Assembly (NCBI GenBank): GCA_023205875.1
Contig: CP060769.1
Coordinates: 310,001 to 374,000 of the forward strand
DNA: 64,000 nt
Source: Chloropicon primus
Taxonomy: Eukaryota; Chlorophyta; Chloropicophyceae; Chloropicales; Chloropicaceae
Direction of reading: 5' to 3'
The number at the start of each line of letters is the position of its first letter. The first letter of the stretch is position 1. The notes beneath the pieces are model-generated. The model saw only the letters and a list, made by a program, of their open reading frames with translations, was not told the origin of the DNA and did not search any database. This document shows positions 11,689-22,204 of this stretch, piece after piece. The position numbers and the translations under genes were made by a program.

Positions 11689-12752
11689 CGTCCCTGTCCA
11701 ACAAGCAGCCGAGTGACTCGGCCCCGTACAATCCCCTGGCGATGCGTCCTCGTCCGGTCGTCGGACAAAAACAAAACCCGTGTGAGATCTGAAAGCAAAG
11801 CATCAGGAAGCGAAACACGGACAAAGTCAGTTCAGCGTCATTCTTCTCGATTCGAGGGTTCACGCAAGGCTAAAGCGATGAAGAATCCATCCGTGACCCT
11901 GATCCTCGTCTCGACGTTCCGCCTCTCCGCTACCATCGTCCCACAATCCTCCCAACGAACTCAACGAGGAAGGCCGTCACACCCCGGCACCCTTATCCAC
12001 AATCTGTTTCGACTCCCCGAGCGTCATTCTCGACAAGAGAGGCGTCATTCGAAAGAGAACGAGACGTATCTTCCTGCTTCCGCGATCTCGCCCCCTCCCT
12101 CCGCCCCCCCCCCCTCTCTTTCTCCCAAACTCACCTGTTCACTTCTCCATGAAAACCAATAGAAACATGCCAAACGTTTTTTCGTGAGTCAAATCCTCAA
12201 ATTTGGTTCAAATCTCACGAGAAAGACGTCAAACGAAAGATCATCTCACGAAGCTTCCATCGATCGACGCGTCATCTCCTCTCGTCCCCAAACACGTCAC
12301 CCACGAGCGCGCAAACCTCCTTACCTCGACCTCCTCTCCCTCTCTTGAGAGAACGCGAAAAAAAATATCTACCTTTCAAATACACGAGTATAGCGTCAAA
12401 TATCAAAGTAAGTAATATTTCCATATGGAAAGGTTGAAGCAGCCGCCAAAAAAAAAATTTTCGAGAGAAAAAACAAACCAGAACGAACGTGTTCTTCTTT
12501 TGTTGTTGGTTTGAGTTTGTTTGTTTTTTCCCACGTGTGTGGTCGGTTTGAGTCGAGAGAGGGTCGTACCATCGTAATCTTCATCTCGTTCTCTTTCATT
12601 TGACCCTGCGGTCGACCTCCGTGGAGCCGGAATTGGGATTCAACAGTCGCAAGCATCCTCTAGCGGCTTTTGAGCCTTGGGTGGGATTGGGAACAGAACA
12701 GAGTGGTGTCTTGGTGTTTTGTGTTTCGTTTTTTTTTTGAGGAAGTTCAAGG
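11689..12752. other. Divergent spacer between the LysM and eIF3f genes
   Basis: No supported gene. It contains a motif copy at 12047-12072 facing the LysM gene, a weaker motif-like ACGAAGCTTCCATCGATCGA at about 12250 facing eIF3f, and the perfect palindrome TTTCCATATGGAAA at 12418-12431. Confidence 0.7.
12047..12072 (-). promoter_or_regulatory. Shared 5'-flank motif, LysM gene copy
   Basis: On the minus strand this reads GGAAGATACGTCTCG, then a TCTCTTTCGAAT block. The first 15 bases are identical to the same stretch at the NTMT1 copy (53869-53896). It lies about 360 bp 5' of the LysM start. Confidence 0.5.
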
Positions 12753-13607
12753 ATGGCGGAGTTGGTAACGGACACGGGAGCGTTCTCTTTCCCGTGCGGT
12801 CAGCAGACGGGTGTGAAGCTGACAAGCGAGGTGGTGATCGATGTCTTGGACTCGTACGTGAGGAGGAACGAGGGGCAGGAGAGGGTGATAGGAACGCTGC
12901 TGGGGACGGTGAACGAGAATGGAAAGGTGGACGTGAGGACGGCGTACGCTGTGCCTCACAACGAGAGCAGCGAGCAGGTTGCCCTGGACATTGAGTTTCA
13001 CAGAACGATGCTGGAGTTGCACCAGAAGATCAACGCGAGGGACCAGATAGTGGGATGGTTCTCTACGGGAAAGGGCATCGTGAGCAGCGACGCGCTTATT
13101 CAGGAGTTTTACGGGCAGGACACGATCCACTTGATCGTGGATGTGACCCTTCCGCTTGATGCCCCGATCTTCACCGCGTACAGCGTGAAGGAGGTGAACC
13201 TGCTTGAGCAGAACTTGGCGCTGGAGTTTCACCCCGTGCCGGTGGAGGTCAAGACCAACACGACGGAGCGAATAGGTTCGGAGCTTTTCCAGACGAAGAC
13301 CACGAAGAGGCTCCCCGAAGAGTCCCAGTCGATCCAGAACGCAGTCGGATCTCTGAGCAGCATGATCGAGACGGTCAAGACTTACGTGGAGGGTGTGTGC
13401 CAGGGTAAGGTGAAGGCGGACACTACCATCGGAAGGTACGTGAGCGACACTCTGGGAGTTATTCCTTCCCTAACCCCGGAAGATGTCAACAACATGGTCC
13501 ACACGAATGCCCAGGACGTTGCCCTCGTGGAGTACCTGTCCTGGATGGTGCAAACTCAGCTTGCGCTCAGTGAGAAACTGGGTACCGACTGCATGCCTAT
13601 CCTCTAA
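12753..13607 (+). CDS. EIF3F: Translation initiation factor eIF3 subunit f
   Basis: The product is 284 residues with no intron and starts at the first ATG (AGGATGGCGG). eIF3f is one of the two MPN subunits of eIF3, the scaffold that assembles the 43S/48S initiation complexes. The MPN domain spans about 20-150 (LTSEVVIDVLDSYVRRNEG, VIGTLLG, GWFSTGKGIVSSDALIQEFY). The metal-binding EXnHXH...D (JAMM) residues are absent, as expected for eIF3f and unlike CSN5 or RPN11. The C-terminal helical part (SIQNAVGSLSSMIETVKTYVEGV) is also typical. It is head-to-head with the LysM gene. Confidence 0.95.
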   Translation: MAELVTDTGAFSFPCGQQTGVKLTSEVVIDVLDSYVRRNEGQERVIGTLLGTVNENGKVDVRTAYAVPHNESSEQVALDIEFHRTMLELHQKINARDQIVGWFSTGKGIVSSDALIQEFYGQDTIHLIVDVTLPLDAPIFTAYSVKEVNLLEQNLALEFHPVPVEVKTNTTERIGSELFQTKTTKRLPEESQSIQNAVGSLSSMIETVKTYVEGVCQGKVKADTTIGRYVSDTLGVIPSLTPEDVNNMVHTNAQDVALVEYLSWMVQTQLALSEKLGTDCMPIL

Positions 13608-13700
13608 ATATGGGAGCGAGTGTATATACGACTGAAGGGACAGAGATTGTTCGTAGGAGCCCACCATGTAATTCAAATCAATCGAACGACGAGAACGCGT

Positions 13701-13739
<39 letters not shown>

Positions 13740-14156
13740 GCGTGTGAGAGGCATTTCGAGTCACTTCAGCAGGTACGCCAAGTAGTCCTCCTAAAGCCCT
13801 CCTCATCCCTTCAGTATTCCGACTTCGTTATCCCATCAAGCGTGAGAAAGGACTTTGGAAAGAGGAGGAGACCACGCACCCTGCAATGCTTCCCTCCCCC
13901 TCCTCCAGCACCACTGCCACAACGACGATCATCATCAATCATCAATCACCATCCATCCATCCATCCTCCTCGATCTTTTCAAGTGAGGTGAGGACACTTT
14001 GGAAAGAGGAGGAGGAGGAGGAGGCTTAGATCATTCACTCAGGATTGCTTCCTCCCCTCTCCCCCCTCCATCATCACTACCATAACAACGATCCCCCTCC
14101 TCCTCCTCGGTTGAGAGACACTGACATCCGGTTGATGTCAGTGGAGGAAGAGGGCG
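13608..14156. other. Spacer with GA microsatellite before CCZ1
   Basis: No gene seen. It holds (GA)n at 13704-13736 and two similar stretches (around 13855 and 14000) with the word CTTTGGAAAGAGGAGGA, a local imperfect duplication. Confidence 0.6.
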
Positions 14157-15817
14157 ATGGCGACGGAGAGCGGCGAAGGCGTGGTGGAGACGAGTGCTGT
14201 GTGCTGGCGGGCGAGTTCGGATGAGTTCGAAGGAGCGGACCCGAACAAGGTCCTTTCCTTCTCGCCTCCGAGCACAAGCAAGGACTACGTCGCCGAGTTG
14301 GTTTCCATGTCGGAAGCCGCTTTGAACTGGACAAGAACTTTTGATGACACGATCAACGAAGTTGGGTTTGATACCGAAAGGAGAACCGTCTTGGTTGTCA
14401 GCTGCGGGAAGAGCAACATGTGGCTCACGGTCGTAAGTCAATTGAGGGGAACAAACAAAACCGTTACGCTCGCTTCGGGTGTGTGTTTCTGACCCATTGG
14501 TTTCTCTCTTCGGTTTTGTCCTCCAATCATCATCATCATCATCATCATCATCGCCATCATCGCCACCATCGCCATCATCGCCATCATCGCCAGGTGTATG
14601 ATAACAGGAGGAATAAGCTGGTTGAGGCGGATGAGCTGAAGCGGGTGGTGCGGACTGCGGTCGAGAATCACTTGAATGGAGCTCAGTCTGAACAAGCCTT
14701 TAGGAGTTTGGCTGGAGTTGTGCTGAGGTACCTGCGTTCCAAGTTGAAGCTGGAGACGCCGACTGTGCATGGGTTGCATGACATCTTGGATGGCCTGCCT
14801 GTGCTTTCGATCAGCAAGCAATCCTTCCTCTTCCTGCGTTACTTGGAGAACTCTCTGGCGGAGATCATGCGTTCGGGGCTCAGTGGTGGTTTGGGCGGGC
14901 CCGGGGCCACGCTGAGTCCGCCGGCGGGCGAGGGCGTGCTGCTCAGCAAGGGGCTCGACACCGTCGTCATGGAAGGAAACTTCATTCTTTCGAGTAGCCT
15001 GAACCCCAAATCGACCGAGCGCATCTATCGAAAGTACGTGGACTACCTTCGGGACCTCAAGCTTCTCGATGTGAAGAGCCCCGCGGGTTTGGGGGAGGAA
15101 AAGACTTTGAGCTCGGCGTTCAATCTGAGCAAGCTCAACTTGAACTTCGAGAGCCTTGGGGTGAACGGCTCGCCGGCCAGCAAGGCGATCTCGCCGGATG
15201 GGTTCATCTCCCAGGTCGACCTGGTCGCGAGGAGGGAGCTGACGAAAGCGTTCTCGTTCTTCGTGGGAGACGACGACGGCGACGCCGGGGAGGAGAGGGG
15301 CGTCTACATTTTTGCGCAAGGCAACACTTCGGTCGTCTTTCTCACTCAAGACACCTCCCTCTTCATCGGGGCGGAGCTCAGGAGGAGGCTGAGCGACCTC
15401 CTGAAACGGTCGTGCGCCAAGTTGAGCGAGTCCATTCGCATCGATTACGAGCGCGTGGAGGAGCCGAGGAGCTCGAACTTTGACGTGGCCTGCTTGGACG
15501 ACGTGAGCTCCTCGTCCAAGTCCTTGCACTGCCTTGCGGAGAGGCCGGACAGCCTCAAGCTCAGGCTCGACCTCGCGGCCCAGCTGAAGAGGGAGATGGA
15601 CTTGGGCATCGCGGCGGAGGCCGGGGCCGAGCAGGGAGACTCCTTCGCGAAGCCGGCGAGGGAGCTCATGGTCCACTCCCACAGCAACGTGTGGGCCAGC
15701 CTGCAGGAGTCCGGCCTCAGGAAGTACTACACGCTCTCGGACGAGAGCACCCTCATCGAGGCGCACTTGGGCATGCGGGAGAACGCCGAGAAGGCCTTCC
15801 AGGTCTGCCTTCCTTGA
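14157..15817 (+). CDS. CCZ1: CCZ1-like subunit of the MON1-CCZ1 Rab7 GEF, two exons
   Basis: Exons 14157-14432 and 14594-15817 are joined in phase 0 (SNMWLTV-VYDNRRNKL), giving 499 residues. The 161-bp intron is mostly a CAT/CGC microsatellite. CCZ1 pairs with MON1 to activate Rab7 on late endosomes and vacuoles. The assignment rests on collinear similarity to CCZ1: the longin-1 strand leading to ALNWTRTF, the LRYLRSKLKLETPTVHGLHD segment followed by LPVLSISKQSFLFL, a second longin region (GVYIFAQGNTSVVFLTQDTS) and a C-terminal longin-like end (SNVWASLQESGLRKYYTLSD). No single diagnostic motif exists, so it needs a profile search; HPS4 or another longin-family protein is the alternative. Confidence 0.75.
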
Positions 15818-16701
15818 AGAAGGAGTGGTGCGTGGTGGTGGCGATTTCCCTGCTGGACCATATACGCAACGCGCGACCCCCAGAAAACAAAATAGTATTT
15901 AAGGCACACGTCAAGGCTGTACCATATCCTACATCGGGCTTTTTGATATCCGCACGAGACGAAGAAGTGACTTTCAAGAGCGGCGTCGGGAAAAATACTA
16001 CAAAAGCCCGCTCGCTACAAATCGCAAAGGGGGTCAAAGGTGGCCAAAGGTCCAGTCATCCATCAAACCTCTATCACGCCTTCCACCCTCCTGTCCCCTT
16101 GTCCCACCATTGCATTGCTCTCTTGCTCTCTTCCTCTTCCCTGTCCCCTCTAACGCCTCTGGAGCCCCGGTACCGCCTCATGCATGCAATGCATCGCGGC
16201 CACCATCCTCTTCTCTTACTGCAACAAAAGGGTCAAAGGGGGTCAAAGGTGGCCAAAGATCCAGTCATCCATCAAACCTCTATCACGCCTTCCACCCTCC
16301 TGTCCCCTTGTCCCACCATTGCATTGCTCTCTTGCTCTCTTCCTCTTCCATGTCCCTCTAACGCCTGAGAGCCGTCCGTTGCAGCCGCTCGCTTTAATCC
16401 ACCAAATCCTTATCATCACTTTTTCTGACGGCAGACAAGCGTTGGGGCAAACAGAAGGTCAGTGAACGAGTTGTGGAGGGACGAGAACGAAAGGCGGAGG
16501 GGAGAGGGAGCGGACCAGTCGAAGCACCGCCTCGCACTCTTTCCGTCGACCCCTCGCACGACGACGCTGGCGTCTGGACGGAGGAGGACAAGGACGGAAG
16601 AGTGGAGCGTTTTTGTGCGAGGACGAGGCGGTGTTGGTGATGGAGGGCGAGACGGAGGGCGGAAGAGAGTTGTTGATCGAACGTGTGGGGTGTCGTCGGA
16701 A
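15818..16701. repeat. Spacer holding a 209-bp direct duplication
   Basis: The stretch 16031-16157 (GGTGGCCAAAGGTCCAGTCA and following) recurs at 16240-16363, 209 bp downstream, with only a few differences. The rest of the spacer shows no gene. It lies between CCZ1 and enolase. Confidence 0.85.
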
Positions 16702-16725
16702 CCGTCTCCGTCTCAGCTTTCGAAA
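16702..16725 (+). promoter_or_regulatory. Shared 5'-flank motif, enolase copy
   Basis: CCGTCTCCGTCTCAGCTTTC followed by GAAAG resembles the consensus CGTCTC...CTTTCGA. It lies about 170-190 bp 5' of the enolase ATG in the same sense, close to a likely leader splice acceptor. Confidence 0.4.
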
Positions 16726-16800
16726 GAGTTGCCTCACGAAAGGATTGGCGTAGGGGTGCGGAGGGGAGAGACTGAAACGCTGGTTTGTTTTTTCGTTTTC

Positions 16801-16815
16801 GTTTTTTTCTTGCAG
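16801..16815 (+). other. Probable 3' splice site of a 5'-leader intron, enolase gene
   Basis: A long pyrimidine tract ending in CTTGCAG at 16815 sits 78 bp before the enolase ATG. The upstream frame adds no conserved residues, so I read it as a leader intron; the donor is uncertain. Confidence 0.4.
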
Positions 16816-16893
16816 GCCGAGTACTCGAGAGGGAGGCGGTTTGACGACAGAGACGATAAGAGCAGAGCGTTGTTGCGTTGCGTGAGTAGAACG

Positions 16894-18336
16894 ATGAGTG
16901 TGCAGGATTACATTGACAGCCACAAGCTCCAGGGGAAGGTGGAGGAAGCCATCAACACTTGTGTGAAGAGCAAGCCGGACGAGCCATGCTCGTACCTCGC
17001 GAAGATCTTGTTGCAGATGTGTCCCAGCGCCGTGACCAAGGTGGTTGGCAGGCAGATATTCGACTCGAGGGGGAACCCGACCGTGGAGTGCGAGGTGACG
17101 ACCTACAAGGGAACCTTCAGGGCGGCCGTGCCTTCCGGGGCGTCGACGGGGATCTACGAGGCGGTGGAGTTGAGGGACGGGGACAAGTCCGCTTACATGG
17201 GCAAGGGGGTCACCAAGGCCGTGAAGAACATCAACGAGGTGATCGGGCCAGCCCTGGTCGGAAAGGATCCGATCAACCAGAGGGAGATCGATGACTTCAT
17301 GATCAAGGAGCTCGACGGGACCGACAACAAGGGGAAGCTCGGCGCCAACGCCGTGCTTGCCGTCTCCATGGCGATCTGCAAGGCCGGCGCCGCACAGAAG
17401 GAGGTCCCTCTGTACAGGCACCTGGCAGACCTGGCGGGAAACAAGAAGCTCGTTCTCCCCGTCCCTGCTTTCAACATCATCAACGGAGGATCCCACGCCG
17501 GTAACGCTCTCGCCATGCAGGAGTTCATGGTCCTCCCCACCGGCGCCAGCAGCTTCACCGAGGCCATGAAGATGGGAAACGAGGTGTACCACAACTTGAA
17601 GTCCGTCATCAAGGCCAAGTATGGGCAGGATGCTTGCAACGTGGGTGACGAGGGTGGATTCGCTCCAAACATCGGCAGCAACATCGAGGGCCTGGACCTC
17701 ATCAAGGAGGCCATCGAGAAGGCTGGCTACACGGGCAAGATGAAGATCGGCATGGACGTCGCCGCCAGCGAGTTCTACACGGAGGACAAGAAGTACGACT
17801 TGAACTTCAAGGTCCAGCCAAACGACGGGTCCCAGAAGAAGACCGGCGAGGAGATGGTCGCCTTCTACGAGAAGATTTGCGAGGACTACCCCATCATCAG
17901 TATCGAGGACCCTTTTGACCAGGACGACTTTGAGCACACGGGGATTCTGACCGGAAAGAACATGTGCCAGGTGGTTGGAGACGATCTCTTGGTCACGAAC
18001 CCAAAGAGGGTGAAGACCGCGATCGACCAGAAGGCCTGCAACGCCCTTCTCCTCAAGGTGAACCAGATCGGAAGCGTGACCGAGTCCATCGAGGCCGTCG
18101 GCATGAGCAAGGACGCGGGCTGGGGTGTCATGGCGTCCCACAGGTCTGGAGAGACCGAGGACACCTTCATCGCCGACCTTGCCGTCGGGCTCTCCACCGG
18201 GCAGATCAAGACAGGAGCCCCCTGCAGGTCCGAGAGGCTGGCCAAGTACAACCAGCTCCTGAGAATCGAGGAGGAGTTGGGAGAGGATGCCGTTTACGCC
18301 GGAGAGGGGTACAGACACATTTCCTGGGATGATTAG
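16894..18336 (+). CDS. ENO3: Enolase with DPY30-like N-terminal extension (ENO3 type)
   Basis: The product is 480 residues, about 45 longer than a standard enolase. Enolase interconverts 2-phosphoglycerate and phosphoenolpyruvate in glycolysis. The first about 45 residues ([20 protein letters not shown]...) match the extension of plant cytosolic ENO3, a DPY30-like dimerisation helix pair. The enolase core begins at [19 protein letters not shown]. Key pieces are intact: [26 protein letters not shown], the metal ligands in [18 protein letters not shown] and GDDLLVTNP, and the signature [14 protein letters not shown] with the catalytic lysine. Unlike many ENO3 proteins, the core is not diverged, so it should be active. 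The ATG at 16894 was chosen by homology; AATAAA lies 23 bp after the stop. Confidence 0.93.
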   Translation: MSVQDYIDSHKLQGKVEEAINTCVKSKPDEPCSYLAKILLQMCPSAVTKVVGRQIFDSRGNPTVECEVTTYKGTFRAAVPSGASTGIYEAVELRDGDKSAYMGKGVTKAVKNINEVIGPALVGKDPINQREIDDFMIKELDGTDNKGKLGANAVLAVSMAICKAGAAQKEVPLYRHLADLAGNKKLVLPVPAFNIINGGSHAGNALAMQEFMVLPTGASSFTEAMKMGNEVYHNLKSVIKAKYGQDACNVGDEGGFAPNIGSNIEGLDLIKEAIEKAGYTGKMKIGMDVAASEFYTEDKKYDLNFKVQPNDGSQKKTGEEMVAFYEKICEDYPIISIEDPFDQDDFEHTGILTGKNMCQVVGDDLLVTNPKRVKTAIDQKACNALLLKVNQIGSVTESIEAVGMSKDAGWGVMASHRSGETEDTFIADLAVGLSTGQIKTGAPCRSERLAKYNQLLRIEEELGEDAVYAGEGYRHISWDD

Positions 18337-18358
18337 ATTCTGGATTCTCGCTGCACCA

Positions 18359-18364
18359 AATAAA
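18359..18364 (+). terminator. Poly(A) signal AATAAA of the enolase gene
   Basis: Canonical AATAAA 23 bp downstream of the TAG, followed by an A-rich stretch. Confidence 0.6.
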
Positions 18365-19188
18365 GAAGAAGAAGAGGAAAAACAAAAACAAAAACAAAAA
18401 CAAAACAAGATTTTTTTACAGCACCTCTTTTCGTTACGTTGACGCCCGTGTTTCCCTTTGCTTGCTTCCATCCCTCGATGATCCTCATCGATCCCAAATC
18501 GATGAGAAAGCGAGAAGAGAGAGAGAAACTTTAGAGATCAACAGATCTATGGACCCCTTCGTATATCGTTGTCGTGCCTTGGTGTGCCTCCCCCAAGGTC
18601 TCCTCCTCCCTCCTGATCCTGATCCCCAAAGGTCTCCTCTCCTCCAGTCCCAGTCTCCTCATCACATCTCCACGGGAGGATTCCAGCACAGAAGAGATTG
18701 GTGGCGGCCGACAGACCTGAACATCGTGGCTGGCGTCTTGTGGGGAGAGCGAGGACAAGCGCAAGGTTTCGTGAACGAGTGGAAGAGTTTCAAGGAGCGA
18801 GAAGAGGTTGAGACGAAAGTACAGGTCGAGACCTTTCGATAGACGTGTCACTTGACGGTATTGGCGTCCGGAGGAGAGCAAGCGGCGAAGAAACGGCAGA
18901 AAACCAGCAGGGGGCAACCTCCGTGGAGGGCAACAAGGAGGGAGAGGGCGGCCAGAGGTCGAAGCGAGGGGGCGAGGCGAAGCGGTCGAGTCGCAGACGT
19001 TGAATCGGTTGCGTTGGGAGGACCTCGTGTCTCGAGCGGAGTCCCTGTTTCGCGCCGGAATCGTCGTGGCATCGGTTTTTTTTTTCAACTTGGGATCCCG
19101 AGTGGTGGTCGAAAAAAAGTCTGCGGTGCGAGTTTGATTGAGAGGGCGGTGATCGAGGTTGAGGGCGTTTGTCGAGGGAGAGAGAGAG
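18365..19188. other. Spacer before the acidic-protein gene
   Basis: No conserved coding sequence is recognised. It contains the motif copy at 18824-18840 and a GA-rich leader that runs straight into the ATG at 19189. Confidence 0.6.
18824..18840 (+). promoter_or_regulatory. Shared 5'-flank motif, copy before the acidic protein
   Basis: GGTCGAGACCTTTCGAT, followed by AGACGTG, fits the core with an altered upstream half. It is about 350 bp 5' of the ATG at 19189 in the same sense. Confidence 0.4.
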
Positions 19189-20055
19189 ATGAATCACAAC
19201 ATATTCGCTGCGCTGGACACGAAGAAGCGCGCGAAGAGCGGGAAGAGCAAAGATGGTGGCAAGAGGAAGAGCAAGGAGAACCAGAAAGCGGAGGCCAAGC
19301 CTTTGACAGACGAGGAGCAGAAGGCGTTGTGGAGTCAGGTGGAGAGCCAAACGAATGGCGCGAGCAACTGGGCGGATGACGACGACGAGGAAGAGTTCGA
19401 TCCGGAGGACTTTGGATTCGGAGCTGACAGCAACGACGCGGCGGAGCCACAAGGGGGTGGAGACGCGGACGACGAGGAGGAGGACGAGGGGGAGGAAGGG
19501 GAGGGGGAGGTGGATGGGACCAACGGCATGCTGATCGAGGACAACGTGGACGAGGAGGAGGACGAGGAGGAGGACGAGGAGGAGAGGGACGGGGGAGACC
19601 AAACGACAGAGGAGGTGACGACGAGCGAGCCGAGCAGGCAGCTCAGCAAAAAGGAGCTCAAGCAGAAGGAGATGGATGAGCTCGACGCCGTGCTGGCCGA
19701 GATGGGAATCGAGGTGAAGGACGAAAAGGGGAAGGAGGAGAACGGGGCGAGCCCAGGGAATGGCCAGAGCAAGAGCGCGGCTGCGAGGAAGAGGAGGAAG
19801 GCCAAGGCCAAGCAGGAGGCCAGCAAGGACGGCCCGGCCTCGCCGCCGCCTCCAGCGGAGGCCGAAGCCGAGAGCAAGGGCCCGGACGAGTCTTCGATCG
19901 GGATTGACAAGCAAGGGCTGGCGAAGCTCGCTAGCAAGAAGAAGAAGGACAAGAAGTCCGGGACGGTGGCCTCGGCCGCCTCCAGGGAGGCCAAGGCCAG
20001 GAGCAAGAAGATGGCGAAGAAGGGCGGCAAGATGTACTTCCCTCCCAACATGTGA
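19189..20055 (+). CDS. Unrecognised acidic, Lys-rich, low-complexity protein
   Basis: The product is 288 residues with no intron. The ATG follows directly on a GAGAGAGA leader. Layout: a basic N-terminus (NIFAALDTKKRAKSGKSK), a strongly acidic middle (about 65-145, long D/E runs), a predicted helix (QLSKKELKQKEMDELDAVLA) and a basic C-terminus ending KKMAKKGGKMYFPPNM. The short ordered ends look conserved-style (W in ALWSQVES, the terminal FPPNM) while the middle is disordered. Such composition is common in nucleolar or ribosome-biogenesis proteins, but I do not recognise the family. Uniform codon use and an open frame of this length support a real gene. Confidence 0.65.
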   Translation: MNHNIFAALDTKKRAKSGKSKDGGKRKSKENQKAEAKPLTDEEQKALWSQVESQTNGASNWADDDDEEEFDPEDFGFGADSNDAAEPQGGGDADDEEEDEGEEGEGEVDGTNGMLIEDNVDEEEDEEEDEEERDGGDQTTEEVTTSEPSRQLSKKELKQKEMDELDAVLAEMGIEVKDEKGKEENGASPGNGQSKSAAARKRRKAKAKQEASKDGPASPPPPAEAEAESKGPDESSIGIDKQGLAKLASKKKKDKKSGTVASAASREAKARSKKMAKKGGKMYFPPNM

Positions 20056-20516
20056 TTGACGGCGACGACGACGGTTTGCGCCCGTATCGTCTGATGGCAT
20101 GCGCGCGCGCGGACGCTCACGCAAGTCGCCTCAAGTGGTTTGTTGTTGTAAAAAAGGAGCCGGACTCGAGAAGCCCCGAGCCAAGAATAAAGGCAGCAGA
20201 AGACAGGCTGGGGTGGTGGTTGGTGGCAATTTAAACGTTACATGTGGTGGTGTAGTCTCGACGAACGTGTGGCGAAGCAAAAAAGAAGAGAAAAGAAAAC
20301 AGGCTTTGAATGATATTTCCATCTTTTTTTTTACCAACTATCAATTGTCTTATTTTCTGAATCCTTTCACCTCCCCGCCCCTCCCCGCCCGCCCTCTCTC
20401 TCTCTTTGTCTAGTGCTGTGGCGCGCGAACGGCAGCCACCGGGGGGGGAGGAGAGAGAGAGGGTGGAGGAGAGGCGACACGGTAAAAAAACAGCCTTGCT
20501 CCACAGAGTACCCAAT
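20056..20516. other. Convergent spacer between the acidic-protein gene and LHCB4
   Basis: No gene seen. It holds a short T-run at 20324-20331 and a CT-rich stretch near 20395-20410; it presumably contains both 3' untranslated regions. Confidence 0.5.
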
Positions 20517-21476
20517 TTAGGCAGTGCCGTTGAAAGAGTTTCCGAAGTACGAAAGCGATTCGAGGCAGCCCTTGTTGAAGAGGAGGGCCTGGGTGCCGAG
20601 TCCGAACATGGCAACCATGGCCAGCCTGCAGTGCCTGATCTCGGCCTCCTTCAAGTTAACGCTCTTCTCTGGGTCGGACGCAAAGCCCAATGGGTCGAAG
20701 TATCCACCTGGGTAGCACCTCTTCTCGAGGTCCCTCTCGGTGTTCCTGAGCACCTCAACTCCCAGCATGAGGATGGCCTCGACGTAAGACACCTGAGTGA
20801 CGTCGAATGGAAGATCAAGCCCGGCGTACTTGGCTCCGCCGAGGATCTCCGCCCCGGCGTTCTGCCAGGAGATTCCGGTCGCGGACTCTCCAACGATAAT
20901 TCCCAAGGTTGCGAGCATGCACCACCTTCCGTGGATGAGCTCGCACTCCCTGAACCTCTGGATACCGAAAGCCTCCGAGTAGGGAGAGAGGGAGTCTCCG
21001 CTCACCTGGTCGACGTCAGGCGTGATGGTTCCGATGGCCCCGCCGGCCTTGTTGATAGCCGCGTTCTGATCCAGCTGGTCCAAGTCCATCTGAACGAACT
21101 CGGTTGGCTTGGCCAGGCCAAGTGGGTCGAAGCCCCTGTCTCCGATCATCGACCCGTCCAACCACGATGGTGGATCAATATCGGGCAAATACAATGGACG
21201 TCCCTCGAACTTCCTGTTTGTTGTTTAGAGAGACAGAGAGGAGAAGAACAAAAGGGCAAAACCAAGAGGAGGAGTCAGAAGAAGTTTGAGAGAGAGAGGG
21301 AGAAGGAGAGAGAGGAGAGAGGCGGAGGCTTTCCTATGTTGGTGGGTGCTACGTGTCTTCCTCCCTTACCTGTATCCGACGCCTCCCTGCCTTGCGGTGC
21401 CAGACTTCTTCGGGGTGGCCTTCTTCTTCCCACCGAGTCTCATGGACGTCGTGCTTCTCGTCATCATCTTGCTCAT
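20517..21476 (-). CDS. LHCB4: CP29-type light-harvesting chlorophyll a/b protein, two exons
   Basis: Exon 1 is 21476-21370 and exon 2 is 21213-20517; the 156-bp intron (GTAAGG...CAG) splits an Arg codon. The product is 267 residues. CP29 is the minor monomeric antenna bridging LHCII to photosystem II. The protein shows FDPLGLAKPTEFVQMDLDQLDQNAA (CP29-type stretch, partial), the helix B motif RFRECELIHGRWCMLATLG and the helix A motif EAEIRHCRLAMVAMFG. It matches LHCB4 rather than LHCB5 because of the long N-terminal loop and the LDQN segment. The N-terminus before KKKATPKKS is only about 16 residues, short for a transit peptide. A six-codon upstream frame lies at 21508-21528. Confidence 0.92.
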
Positions 21477-22204
21477 GGTTGTCGCGCTCGTCCCTCTTCG
21501 TCGTAGCCTACGCCAACGCCAACGCCATCAAAAAAAAAAAAAAAAAAAATCCCATCCCGTCAGCCTCTTGCGCGTTGCGAGGGCTCGCTGGAAAGAGCGG
21601 AAGACGGCGGTCTTCGTCGTCTTCATGCGGTTGCCGTCCTCCTTGCTTTGTGGTTTGTGTTGTCGCGCTTGTTTTCTGTATGCTTACCGTCGCTTTGATC
21701 GTCGTCGTCCTCTCCTCCTCGTTCGTTGGTGCGATCTTGATCTTCTTTTGTTTTCGGTTGGTGAGGGGAGAAAGATCTGCGGCCAATGAGGAGAGAGGGG
21801 CGAGGGAGTGGATAAGAGATGCAGCGAGGAGGGGTGTAACCACCAAACACTCGGACAACGAGACGAGGAAGCCAAGAGAGAGGCAAAGACAGGAGGTAAC
21901 GTATGGAGTAGAGGTGCGTACTCAATGCCCGGGCTAGAGCAAGGGACGGTGGGCATGGGAGAGAGAGGGATCACAATGCCAATGTGGGTTTGGATAAGAA
22001 GAGGCAGCAGGGTGAGGGGCGTAAGAGAAGAGGGGGACCGACCCGACCGAGGGGGGAGAGAGAGGAGAGGGGAGAGAGAGGAGAGAGGAGAGAGGGGGGG
22101 ACCGATGTTTTGGAGGGAAAGATGGCAACTTTTTCACGACCAAGAATAAGAATTAGAATAATGACATAGAATTACACACAAACAATCCTCCTCCCCCTCC
22201 TGCT
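21477..22204. other. Spacer upstream of LHCB4, with uORF and A-run
   Basis: No gene seen. A six-codon upstream frame (MALALA, minus strand 21528-21508) ends 31 bp before the LHCB4 ATG. An A-run spans 21530-21549, and 21780-22110 is purine-rich (GA/GGG). Confidence 0.6.

Noticed and set aside
14438-15766. 442-codon minus-strand frame opposite CCZ1
   Set aside because: Antisense of the CCZ1 second exon, including translation of the intron microsatellite as a poly-Met stretch.
16459-18471. 670-codon minus-strand frame across the enolase gene
   Set aside because: It is the antisense of enolase; its residues are low-complexity Leu/Val/His/Asp strings typical of a G/C-third-position shadow and match no family.
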